Source of the DNA: Mucilaginibacter phyllosphaerae
Lineage (GTDB): Bacteria; Bacteroidota; Bacteroidia; Sphingobacteriales; Sphingobacteriaceae
Length of the DNA: 64,000 bases
NCBI RefSeq assembly: GCF_004378255.1
Contig: NZ_SNQG01000001.1
Coordinates: 248,001 to 312,000 of the forward strand
Direction of reading: 5' to 3'
Shown: positions 41,277-49,579 of the stretch, piece after piece
How positions within the stretch are numbered: position 1 is the first letter of the stretch
How the letters are laid out: every line of letters begins with the position of its first letter
Notes under the pieces: model-generated
Told to the model about the DNA's origin: nothing
What the model saw: the letters and a program-made list of their open reading frames with translations, nothing else
The model's database searches: none
Made by a program: the position numbers and the translations under genes

Positions 41277-43055
41277 TTACCGTGCAAATATATCTGCCTG
41301 TTTATGCTGGCTGATAATAACTTCCCGGTACTTATTTAACAAGGCCGATTTGGAAATAAAACCTATAAATACACCATCTTTTACAACAGGTAACTGCCAT
41401 ACATCCAAGCCGTCAAACAACTCCATAACGCTGCTTACCGGCTGAGTATAATCAATTACAGCAGGTGGGGCAACCATAATATCAGCAACCGTATCTTCCT
41501 TACTTATTGTTTCGAACATATGCTTACGGATCTCATCCATCCAAACCACACCTTCCAGGGCTCCCTGGCTTGTAAGCACCGCAAAAATATTGGCCTGGCT
41601 GTTTGCTAATATGCTGTAAAAATCGCTTACAGGCATTTCCTTGCTTATCACCTTAAATTGATGGTTAATAATACTATCTAAAGTTATCTGGTTAAGCATG
41701 CCATAATCCTGGCCGGGGTGTATATTTTTTTCGTGGATCAATTCGTGCCAGTACATATTATGCTTGCTAAACATGCGCGATATGATGTATGACATGGCAG
41801 ATACGATCATCAGCGGGATAAACAGCACATACCCGCCAGTTATCTCGGCTATTAAAAATATAGAAGTTAAAGGCGCGTGCAATACACCGCTTAATGCCCC
41901 CGCCATGCCTACCGCTATAAAGTTACTTGTACTTAAATGCACCAGCCCGGTTTGGTTTACCGCAAAGGCTACAAACAGGCCCAAAAACGCCCCTGTAAAC
42001 ATAGTTGGCGCAAAGGTACCACCATTCCCGCCCGAGCCTATGGTGATGCCTGCCGCAATTATCTTCATTAATATTAAGGCAGCAATAAATAGCAGCATAA
42101 GCCATGGGTTAGATAACCACTGGCTAAAAATGGTTTCTTCTTTAAGTACTTCCATATTTCCGTTCAGTATTTCCTGCAGGTAATGGTAGCCCTCGCCAAA
42201 AAGCGCAGGGAAAATCATCAGGATCAGCCCGAGGATCAAACCACCGCCAACAGCCCTTACATAACGGTTTTGCTTTAAAAATATCCCTTTCTCTAACTTT
42301 CCTGCTACTTTGGTAATGTAAACGGCGGTCCAGCCGCATAATACACCTAAAATAACATAAAACGGCAAAGCCGTCATTACCCATCCATCGGTAACCAGGT
42401 GAAACAGCTGGCGCGAGTATAAAACCTTAGCAACCACCACACCCGTTGCAGATGCTATAAGCAATGGAATAAAGGTTGGTATCGTTATCTCGCCTATCAA
42501 TATTTCTAAAGCAAACAACACCCCGGCAATGGGGCTGTTAAATACGGCTGCAATACCTGCCGAAGCCCCTGCGGCTATCAATACCGTTTTTTCGTATGGG
42601 CTTAAATTAAAAAGCCTGCCAACATTTGAACCGATGGCTGCCCCCGTACAAACAATAGGTGCTTCCAGCCCCGATGAACCACCAAAACCAACAGTGAGCG
42701 AACTGGTTACCAAATGCGAATAAATATTATTAGAGCGGATGTTGGAGCGGTTCTTCTTAATATTGATCAGTATGTTGCCTATCCCCTTTTGTATCTTATC
42801 CCGGTTGATAAGATGCTGCCAGGCAACCGTTAACAAAATACCGAATGCGGGTAAAAACACGTAGATAATATGAAATGGCAAATGAGATGATATATTACGG
42901 CTCAGATCCTCCATTAAATGCACCAAAAACTTTAACGCTACCGCTGCAAGGCCGCCAATTAAGCCCACAAAAACGCTGCAATAGATCAGGAAATTACGCT
43001 GTGTATTTTTTTTTAAGCGCCAGCGCGTAATTTTATAACTGATAGAATTTAACAT
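41277..43055 (-). CDS. ClC-type chloride channel/transporter with CBS domains
   Basis: Encodes 592 residues. N-terminal membrane domain (about 20-430) has ClC signatures with variations: GFGGSSGLEAPIVCTGAAIGSNVG (in place of GREGP, keeping the gating Glu), FALEILIGE, GSGGNGGTFAPTMFTGAFLGLF (GxFxP), and SGVLHAPLTSIFLIAEITGGY. C-terminal about 445-590 carries two CBS motifs (VADIMVAPPAVIDYTQPVSSVMELFDG, WQLPVVKDGVFIGFISKSALL). It may be a channel or a Cl-/H+ exchanger; this cannot be told from sequence by eye. Monocistronic, convergent with the thioredoxin-like gene. Divergent from purM, with 69 bp between starts. Confidence 0.92.
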   Translation of the reverse strand: MLNSISYKITRWRLKKNTQRNFLIYCSVFVGLIGGLAAVALKFLVHLMEDLSRNISSHLPFHIIYVFLPAFGILLTVAWQHLINRDKIQKGIGNILINIKKNRSNIRSNNIYSHLVTSSLTVGFGGSSGLEAPIVCTGAAIGSNVGRLFNLSPYEKTVLIAAGASAGIAAVFNSPIAGVLFALEILIGEITIPTFIPLLIASATGVVVAKVLYSRQLFHLVTDGWVMTALPFYVILGVLCGWTAVYITKVAGKLEKGIFLKQNRYVRAVGGGLILGLILMIFPALFGEGYHYLQEILNGNMEVLKEETIFSQWLSNPWLMLLFIAALILMKIIAAGITIGSGGNGGTFAPTMFTGAFLGLFVAFAVNQTGLVHLSTSNFIAVGMAGALSGVLHAPLTSIFLIAEITGGYVLFIPLMIVSAMSYIISRMFSKHNMYWHELIHEKNIHPGQDYGMLNQITLDSIINHQFKVISKEMPVSDFYSILANSQANIFAVLTSQGALEGVVWMDEIRKHMFETISKEDTVADIMVAPPAVIDYTQPVSSVMELFDGLDVWQLPVVKDGVFIGFISKSALLNKYREVIISQHKQADIFAR

Positions 43056-43113
43056 AGGAAAGAATGAAAAGTGGCAATGTAATAATTTTAACGCTTAAAA
43101 TATTTGTAAGCAG

Positions 43114-43121
43114 TATATTTG
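43114..43121 (+). promoter_or_regulatory. Putative -7 element (TATATTTG) at the purM start
   Basis: Exact match to TAnnTTTG ending only 3 nt before the purM ATG (43125). In this promoter type the start of transcription is expected about 3-7 nt after the element, so it would fall on or beside the start codon: leaderless or nearly so. No -33 TTTG at the normal distance. Confidence 0.45.
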
Positions 43122-43124
43122 CCC

Positions 43125-44306
43125 ATGACTTCTCCGCAAAGATATGATCAACGGGGCGTATCTGCATCAAAAGATGATGTACATAATGCCATTAAAAACA
43201 TTGATAAAGGGATCTTCCCAAAAGCATTCTGTAAAATAGTACCTGATATTTTAACAAACGACCCGGCATATTGCAATATTATGCATGCCGACGGCGCCGG
43301 TACAAAATCATCCCTGGCCTACACCTACTGGAAAGAAACCGGAGACATATCGGTATGGCGCGGTATTGCACAGGATGCTATTATCATGAACCTTGACGAT
43401 CTGCTTTGCGTAGGCGCAACCGATAATATTCTGCTATCATCAACCATTGGCCGGAATAAAAACCTGATACCCGGCGAGGTGATAGCCGCTATTATCAACG
43501 GCACAGAAGAAATACTGGCCGAATTACGTGACGCTGGCATTGGCATCTACTCTACAGGTGGCGAAACTGCCGATGTGGGCGACCTGGTGCGCACCATTAT
43601 TGTAGATTCGACCGTTACCTGCCGCATGAAGCGTGAAGATGTAATATCAAACGACCGCATTAAACCAGGCGATGTGATAGTAGGTTTAGCCTCATACGGC
43701 CAGGCCACTTACGAAAAGGAATACAACGGCGGTATGGGCTCAAACGGGCTTACATCTGCCCGCCACGATGTGTTCAATAAAACTATCGCCAATAAATACA
43801 CCGAAAGCTTTGACCCTGCCGTTCCGCAGGACCTGATTTTTAGCGGCAGTAAAAACCTTACCGATAAAATTGACATTGGCAAAGGCGAAACAATTACCGC
43901 AGGCAAACTGGTGTTATCAGCAACACGTACTTATGCCCCTATTATTAAAGCTATATTAGATAAATATCGCAGCCAGATAAACGGCATGGTACATTGCAGC
44001 GGCGGTGCACAAACCAAGGTATTGCACTTTGTAGAAGATCTGCATATCATTAAGGATAACCTCTTCCCTATCCCGCCTTTGTTTAAGTTGATTCAGGAAG
44101 AATCTAACACCAGCTGGCAGGAAATGTACAAGGTATTCAATATGGGCCATCGTATGGAACTTTATGTAGCGCAGGATATAGCGGAAGATATTATTACCAT
44201 ATCAAAAAGCTTTAATGTAGATGCACAGATCATAGGCCGTGTAGAAGCTGCCGATAAAAAGCAGGTGACGGTAAAATCACCTTACGGCGAATTTGTCTAT
44301 AATTAA
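43125..44306 (+). CDS. purM: Phosphoribosylformylglycinamidine cyclo-ligase (AIR synthetase)
   Basis: Encodes 393 residues from the ATG at 43125. A TTG six bases upstream also fits the frame, but ATG gives the family's usual MTSPQRYDQRGVSASKDDVHNAIKN. Converts FGAM to AIR in the fifth step of purine synthesis. Visible signatures: IMHADGAGTKSSLAY, QDAIIMNLDDLLCVGATDN, IGRNKNLIPGEVI, YSTGGETADVGDLVRT, and MVHCSGGAQTKVLHF. This 390-residue version is usual for Bacteroidota and longer than E. coli PurM (about 345). It is 3.4 kb from purL but not in one operon, as the ClC gene between faces the other way. Followed by two strong terminator hairpins. Confidence 0.95.
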   Translation: MTSPQRYDQRGVSASKDDVHNAIKNIDKGIFPKAFCKIVPDILTNDPAYCNIMHADGAGTKSSLAYTYWKETGDISVWRGIAQDAIIMNLDDLLCVGATDNILLSSTIGRNKNLIPGEVIAAIINGTEEILAELRDAGIGIYSTGGETADVGDLVRTIIVDSTVTCRMKREDVISNDRIKPGDVIVGLASYGQATYEKEYNGGMGSNGLTSARHDVFNKTIANKYTESFDPAVPQDLIFSGSKNLTDKIDIGKGETITAGKLVLSATRTYAPIIKAILDKYRSQINGMVHCSGGAQTKVLHFVEDLHIIKDNLFPIPPLFKLIQEESNTSWQEMYKVFNMGHRMELYVAQDIAEDIITISKSFNVDAQIIGRVEAADKKQVTVKSPYGEFVYN

Positions 44307-44325
44307 AAAAAATATATTCAATAAA

Positions 44326-44359
44326 AAGAGGCTGTACGAATAAAATCATACAGCCTCTT
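44326..44359. terminator. Terminator hairpin 1 after purM
   Basis: AAGAGGCTGTA (44326-44336) pairs with TACAGCCTCTT (44349-44359), 11 bp perfect, then CTTAT. The A-rich left flank allows use from the minus strand also. Confidence 0.75.
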
Positions 44360-44379
44360 CTTATGATACAGTATATACA

Positions 44380-44417
44380 AAAATGGGGGTGTTTCGAAAT
44401 CGAAACACCCCCATTTT
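44380..44417. terminator. Terminator hairpin 2 (minus-strand receptor / purM)
   Basis: AAAATGGGGGTGTTTCGA (44380-44397) pairs with TCGAAACACCCCCATTTT (44400-44417), 18 bp. GC-rich stem with A-run and T-run on either side; it lies 20 bp past the end of the minus-strand receptor gene and serves convergent transcripts. Confidence 0.85.
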
Positions 44418-44436
44418 AATTTATAGTTACTTACTA

Positions 44437-47400
44437 TTAGTTAAAGATATAACGTACACCTATCTGCGCCTGGAAGCGTGAGGCAATATTAATATCATTT
44501 CTGTATGATGACTGTAAAGGGACAGCGTTTGTAGCATCCAGGTAAGGGAATGCATAAGTTGGCCTGTTATCCGCATTTACACCCATGTAACGTAAAACCG
44601 GTGCAGCACCGTTGTTGAAACCGGTAAATGAAGTTTGGTATGTACCCCAGTTCCTGTTCAGCATGTTGGTGAAGTTAATTACGTCAAAAGTAAGCTGTAG
44701 GGTGTTTTTAGTTTTGCCTGCGCTAACATAAAAATCTTGTGCAATGTGCAGATCAAGCCTTTTATAAGTAGGTAAAATAGCACCGTTTCTTTCAGCGTAT
44801 TTGCCTCTGTTAGCATTCAGATATTTATCCTGGCTAATAAAGTTATTTAACTGATTCCATAACTGGCCTGCAGTACGGGTATCGGTTGATCCGTTAGGAA
44901 CAAGAACGATATCTGCCTGTGTTTTTGGAATGTACATTAAATCGTTATTAGCACCATCATTATTTAAATCACCGATAGCAGCATTGCTGTTACTTGCAAC
45001 TGTATAAGATACAGCACCATTATTAGATGCTTCGAATACAAGGCCTATAGTAGTAGCTGCGTTTTTGAAGTATTGTTTACGGTAAGATAAGGTAGCAATA
45101 ATACGGTTTGGCTGTACGTATGAGCTGTTAGACAAGTTATCGCCGTTAGGGTTACCGGCAACATACCTGGTGCTCCAGATGGTAGCCGCAGTTGATCCGC
45201 CGTCATTAACATCTTTTGATTTGGTATAAGTATAAGCTGCACTTGCCGCGAAACCATTTGTAAAGCTTTTTTGTAACTGGCCGGTAATAAAATAAGAGAA
45301 GCCTTTGCTGGTATTCCTCATATAGTACAAACCTGTAATATTAGGGTTTGCAGCTGTGGTAGGGTTTGTAGCAGTTGGGGCTGTTGTATTTTTTGAATTA
45401 TAACGGATCTGACCTTCAGGGCCTGCAAGAGTGGTAAAACCATCAGAAACCACCAGGTTTTGATGATATATCGCCTGCAGATCTTTTGTGTAAGCACCTT
45501 CAATAGTACCAATAACACCACCAGGTAATTTTTGGTCGATAGCAAGGTTGGTCCTCCAGATCTTTGGATACCTTAAGTTAGGGTCTGCAACGTTCAATTC
45601 ATAAGAATTATTAGCTGCGCCTGCTGTTGGGCGGTTTGCGTTAACATCCGGTTTAAATATTAACTGATCATTTTGTGCTGCAGTATTGGTAGCTGCGCCT
45701 TTAACAATGGTGTATGATCCAAACAGCAAGCCATTGTTGGATGCCTGGTTAGAGATCCATACAAAAGGAACCTGGCCGGTAAACAAACCGGTACCACCAC
45801 GTATCTGAGTGGTTTGATCACCTTTAACATCCCAGTTAAACCCTAAACGCGGAGAGATCTGCACACGGTTTTTAGGTAATTTTGATACATCAACCTGTGT
45901 ACCGCCCTGGAAAGTTAAAGCAGCTGCATTAGCATTTGGTGCCAATGAACTTGGGAATGCCGAATAATCAGCCCTTACACCATAAGTTAATTTAAAGTTA
46001 TCAGTTACATTATATTTATCCTGTACATAAACGCTGTATAATGATGCCTTAATTTTTGCATAAGGGAAATCGTTACCCACTGCAGAATAGCGCAGTGTGT
46101 AAGCAGCAGCAGGCAAATCGTTCAGGAAATCTGAAGCTGAATTATAAGTGTACAAACCGTTATAGTTAGGCGCAAAACCGTTAACATAGCTTTGGATCTG
46201 GTTGCTTGTACCTATAGTAATTTCGTGCCTGCCTTTGTATATGGTAAAATCATCAGCAAATTGCCAGATGTTTGTGTTTAACAAGTTACCTGCGGTAAAC
46301 AACTCCGAGCCGAAGCTGGTAGCCGTTGCTGTAGCACCTGTAGTAACCGCACCTGTTGCAGTAGTAACACCGTTACCAATATCAACCATAGGCACAGAAC
46401 CATTACCCAAAAAGTTACGGAAATCTCTTAAAGCAGAGTATCCAACTGTTAACTTGTTAGACATGGTATTGCTGATACGGGTGTTTAACTCAACTATACC
46501 AATATTAAAGTTATTGTTGATAGTATAACCCGAACCAAGGAATGGCAATGTATTGATGCCCGGCGCACGAGTGGTACCAAAACCAACACCTGCGTTAGTA
46601 ATACCTGAATTACTTGCCGGCTGGTCTCTGAATGATTTTAAATAAAAGTATTTAGCGCTTAAAGTATTGTTCTTATCAATATTCCAGTCTAATTTTACAG
46701 TTACTTTATCACTTGAGGTACGGTATTGATAACCTTCGTAAGCACCCGGGTCATAACCAAGGCCGATAAGTTTATTTTTGATAGCATCAAGCGTAGTAGC
46801 CTGCACATTTGAAACGTTAGCACCGCTTACACCTGTTTTGCCGGCAACCCATACAGAACTTGGTGGTTGTGTAACGCGTTCCTGCTCGCCAGATACAAAT
46901 AAAAACAATTTGTTTTTGATGATCGGGCCGCCTACTGCAACACCGTTAGTATGGTAATTAACCGGGGTTGGGTTTAAGTTGGTTGGGCCAACATGGTAAC
47001 CTTGTAATTTTGCACCACGTGCAAAATAATAAGCAGTACCCTTTACAGTATTTGTACCTGATTTTACTACAGTGTTAACACCTGCACCTGTAAAGTTACC
47101 CTGGCGCACATCATAAGGTGCAATATCAACCTGTATCTGGTCAATCGCATCTAATGATATTGGCTGTGAGTTGGTTTGGCCACCTAATGTACCTGATAAA
47201 CCGAAAGAGTTGTTAAACAAAGCACCATCAACCGTAATATTGTTGTAAGTGCTGGCGCGGCCGCCAAAAGCCAAACCATTGGCAGACGGCGTTAGCTTTG
47301 TAAAATCCTGCAATGAGCGGCTAACTGTAGGTAAATTCTCAATTTGTGAACGGGTGATGGTTTCACGCGCACCAGTGCGCGATGAATTGATAACCTTGCC

Positions 47401-47778
47401 TTGTGTGCCTGTAACGGTAACCTCGCCTAAACTTGTGGTGTTGTCCAATAGTTTAGTCGAAATACGCTGATCCTGGCCAATAGATAAGGTAATGCCTTCC
47501 TGAATGTAATCTTTAAATCCAATAAAGCTTACTTTAAAAATGTACGGGCCACCAACCCTTAAGTTAGGGATGTTGTAACGGCCATCTGTACGTGTAACGG
47601 TTGAATACACCGTACCTGTTGGCTGGTGTGTAATCGTTACGGTTGCTCCTGGTATCCCGCCCTGGTTATCGGTAATCACACCGTTAACAGAAGCCGTAGT
47701 TACCCCCTGAGCGTTTACATTCCCTGCAAAAAAGAGTGTAAATCCGGTCAGTAATAATAAGAGTAAAAAGTTCCTCAT
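44437..47778 (-). CDS. Oar-like TonB-dependent receptor
   Basis: Encodes 1113 residues from the ATG at 47778, which begins the signal peptide MRNFLLLLLLTGFTLFFAGNVNA/Q. A longer start at 47817 would add 13 residues before it. Residues about 28-110 form a carboxypeptidase-like domain (ASVNGVITDNQGGIPGATVTITHQPTGTVY), then a plug (GEVTVTGTQGKVINSSRTGARETITRSQIENLPTVSRSLQDFTKLTPS), with the rest a large barrel. This is like the Oar/OmpA-related receptor subgroup seen across Bacteroidota. No SusD neighbour. Its ligand is unknown; Oar in myxobacteria relates to protein secretion and adhesion. Driven by a TATCTTTG element at 47834-47841. Confidence 0.88.
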   Translation of the reverse strand: MRNFLLLLLLTGFTLFFAGNVNAQGVTTASVNGVITDNQGGIPGATVTITHQPTGTVYSTVTRTDGRYNIPNLRVGGPYIFKVSFIGFKDYIQEGITLSIGQDQRISTKLLDNTTSLGEVTVTGTQGKVINSSRTGARETITRSQIENLPTVSRSLQDFTKLTPSANGLAFGGRASTYNNITVDGALFNNSFGLSGTLGGQTNSQPISLDAIDQIQVDIAPYDVRQGNFTGAGVNTVVKSGTNTVKGTAYYFARGAKLQGYHVGPTNLNPTPVNYHTNGVAVGGPIIKNKLFLFVSGEQERVTQPPSSVWVAGKTGVSGANVSNVQATTLDAIKNKLIGLGYDPGAYEGYQYRTSSDKVTVKLDWNIDKNNTLSAKYFYLKSFRDQPASNSGITNAGVGFGTTRAPGINTLPFLGSGYTINNNFNIGIVELNTRISNTMSNKLTVGYSALRDFRNFLGNGSVPMVDIGNGVTTATGAVTTGATATATSFGSELFTAGNLLNTNIWQFADDFTIYKGRHEITIGTSNQIQSYVNGFAPNYNGLYTYNSASDFLNDLPAAAYTLRYSAVGNDFPYAKIKASLYSVYVQDKYNVTDNFKLTYGVRADYSAFPSSLAPNANAAALTFQGGTQVDVSKLPKNRVQISPRLGFNWDVKGDQTTQIRGGTGLFTGQVPFVWISNQASNNGLLFGSYTIVKGAATNTAAQNDQLIFKPDVNANRPTAGAANNSYELNVADPNLRYPKIWRTNLAIDQKLPGGVIGTIEGAYTKDLQAIYHQNLVVSDGFTTLAGPEGQIRYNSKNTTAPTATNPTTAANPNITGLYYMRNTSKGFSYFITGQLQKSFTNGFAASAAYTYTKSKDVNDGGSTAATIWSTRYVAGNPNGDNLSNSSYVQPNRIIATLSYRKQYFKNAATTIGLVFEASNNGAVSYTVASNSNAAIGDLNNDGANNDLMYIPKTQADIVLVPNGSTDTRTAGQLWNQLNNFISQDKYLNANRGKYAERNGAILPTYKRLDLHIAQDFYVSAGKTKNTLQLTFDVINFTNMLNRNWGTYQTSFTGFNNGAAPVLRYMGVNADNRPTYAFPYLDATNAVPLQSSYRNDINIASRFQAQIGVRYIFN

Positions 47779-47833
47779 ACTTTGTTTTTTTAATTTAACT
47801 GTTAAATGATTTATCATTAAGTGAATTATGCAG

Positions 47834-47841
47834 CAAAGATA
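47834..47841 (-). promoter_or_regulatory. Putative -7 element (TATCTTTG) for the Oar-like receptor
   Basis: Minus-strand TATCTTTG matches TAnnTTTG exactly. The predicted start at about 47830 leaves a leader of about 50 nt to the ATG at 47778. The rest of the gap to lpd (47842-48110) is AT-rich and holds no gene I can see. Confidence 0.45.
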
Positions 47842-48071
47842 AGTAATAGTGTCAATCAGTATATTAAGTTAATGTTAATAATAATTATATACTTTTCAAC
47901 ACTTTACACCTTATTTAAACAATAATGAAATTTTGATGAATTTTGAGTGTAATATTCATATTACAAACTATGTTTTTATGAATAAACAGTGCTTTAACAA
48001 CCTATGATGATTAGCATTTAAGTTCAATTACTAAATCATTCCGTGGTTTTTCTTTTCCAGTGCTTTTTAAT

Positions 48072-48079
48072 TAGCTTTG
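48072..48079 (+). promoter_or_regulatory. Putative -7 element (TAGCTTTG) for lpd
   Basis: Exact match to TAnnTTTG, 31 nt before the lpd ATG (48111). Confidence 0.4.
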
Positions 48080-48110
48080 GCATTCCAAAATCATAAAAGA
48101 TACATACTAT

Positions 48111-49499
48111 ATGGATTACGATTTAATTGTTATTGGTTCGGGCCCGGGCGGCTATGTTGCCGCTATCCGCGCGTCGCAATTGGGTTTAAAAACCGCCATT
48201 GTTGAAAAAGAATCGCTTGGGGGCATTTGCCTTAACTGGGGTTGTATCCCTACAAAAGCCTTATTAAAAAGCGCCCAGGTGTTTGAATATTTAAACCACG
48301 CTGCCGATTACGGTATCAAAACCAGCGGCGGCGAAGTTGATTTTGAAGCTGTAATAAAAAGAAGCCGCGGCGTAGCCGATGGCATGAGCAAAGGCGTACA
48401 GTTCCTGATGAAGAAGAACAAGATCGAGGTAATTATGGGTTATGGTTCTTTAAAATCAAAAGGGACCGTATCTGTAAAAATCAGCGACGGCTCTACTAAA
48501 GATTTTACAGCAAAAAACATCATCCTGGCAACAGGAGGCCGCTCGCGCGAGTTACCGAATCTTAAACAGGATGGCAAGAAAGTTATAGGCTACCGCCAGG
48601 CTATGATCCTTCCCCAACAGCCAAAATCAATGGTTGTGGTAGGCTCAGGTGCCATCGGTATAGAGTTTGCTTATTTTTACAATGCTATTGGTACAAAAGT
48701 TACCGTAGTTGAGTTTTTAGATAATATTGTGCCATTAGAGGATGAGGAAGTATCAAAGGGTTTACTCCGCATCCTTAAAAAACAAGGTATCAACATCATG
48801 ACGGGCTCAACCGTTGAATCGGTAGATACTAATGGCGAGGGCTGCCGTGTAAATGTTAAAACAGCATCAGGCAACCAGGTACTGGAAGCCGACGTTGTAT
48901 TATCTGCTATAGGTATCTCTACCAATATTGAAGGCCTTGGATTAGAAGAGAACGGCGTAAAAACCGATAAAGGCAAAGTATTGGTAGATGATTTTTATAA
49001 AACCAATGTTGATGGCGTTTATGCCATCGGTGATATTGTTAAAGGCCAGGCATTGGCACACGTTGCATCTGCCGAAGGTATTATCTGCGTTGAAAAAATT
49101 GCAGGCCACCATCCCGAGCCGTTAAACTACAATAACATACCGGGCTGTACGTACTGCTCGCCAGAGGTGGCATCAGTTGGTTATACAGAAAAAGCGGCTA
49201 AGGAAGCCGGATACGAGCTTAAAATAGGCAAATTCCCATTCTCGGCATCAGGCAAGGCAAGTGCCGCAGGCGCTAAAGATGGTTTTGTAAAACTGATCTT
49301 CGATGCCAAATACGGCGAATTGCTTGGCGCACATATGCTGGGCTTTAACGTTACCGAGATGATAGCCGAAATAGTTACAGCACGTAAGCTGGAAACAACC
49401 GGCCACGAGATCATTAAATCGGTACACCCGCACCCTACCATGAGCGAGGCTGTTATGGAAGCTGCTGCCGATGCATACGGAGAAGTTATTCACTTGTAA
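48111..49499 (+). CDS. lpdA: Dihydrolipoyl dehydrogenase (E3)
   Basis: Encodes 462 residues. FAD- and NAD-dependent oxidation of dihydrolipoamide in 2-oxo acid dehydrogenase complexes. FAD site GSGPGGYVAAIRASQLG at the start; redox pair Cys40 and Cys45 in GGICLNWGCIPTKAL; NAD site VVVGSGAIGIEFAYFYNAIG; second FAD site VYAIGDIVKGQALAHVASAEG; His-Glu active site in HPHPTMSEAVMEAA. Full length is normal for the family. No E1 or E2 genes are adjacent. A TAGCTTTG element and a strong terminator bracket it, so it is a single-gene unit. Confidence 0.96.
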   Translation: MDYDLIVIGSGPGGYVAAIRASQLGLKTAIVEKESLGGICLNWGCIPTKALLKSAQVFEYLNHAADYGIKTSGGEVDFEAVIKRSRGVADGMSKGVQFLMKKNKIEVIMGYGSLKSKGTVSVKISDGSTKDFTAKNIILATGGRSRELPNLKQDGKKVIGYRQAMILPQQPKSMVVVGSGAIGIEFAYFYNAIGTKVTVVEFLDNIVPLEDEEVSKGLLRILKKQGINIMTGSTVESVDTNGEGCRVNVKTASGNQVLEADVVLSAIGISTNIEGLGLEENGVKTDKGKVLVDDFYKTNVDGVYAIGDIVKGQALAHVASAEGIICVEKIAGHHPEPLNYNNIPGCTYCSPEVASVGYTEKAAKEAGYELKIGKFPFSASGKASAAGAKDGFVKLIFDAKYGELLGAHMLGFNVTEMIAEIVTARKLETTGHEIIKSVHPHPTMSEAVMEAAADAYGEVIHL

Positions 49500-49514
49500 C
49501 ACAATCCCATTAAT

Positions 49515-49558
49515 AAAAAGAAAACCGCTCTGGATGATTCCAAAGCGGTTTTCTTTTT
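49515..49558. terminator. Bidirectional terminator between lpd and the esterase
   Basis: AAAAAGAAAACCGCT (49515-49529) pairs perfectly with AGCGGTTTTCTTTTT (49544-49558), 15 bp, 14-nt loop, with an A-run at one side and a T-run at the other. It separates two convergent genes. Confidence 0.85.
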
Positions 49559-49579
49559 ATAGCTAATTTTAATCAGGTG

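Noticed and set aside
43119-43124. TTG six bases upstream as the purM start
   Set aside because: The ATG at 43125 gives the usual N-terminus; the TTG is part of the -7 promoter element TATATTTG.
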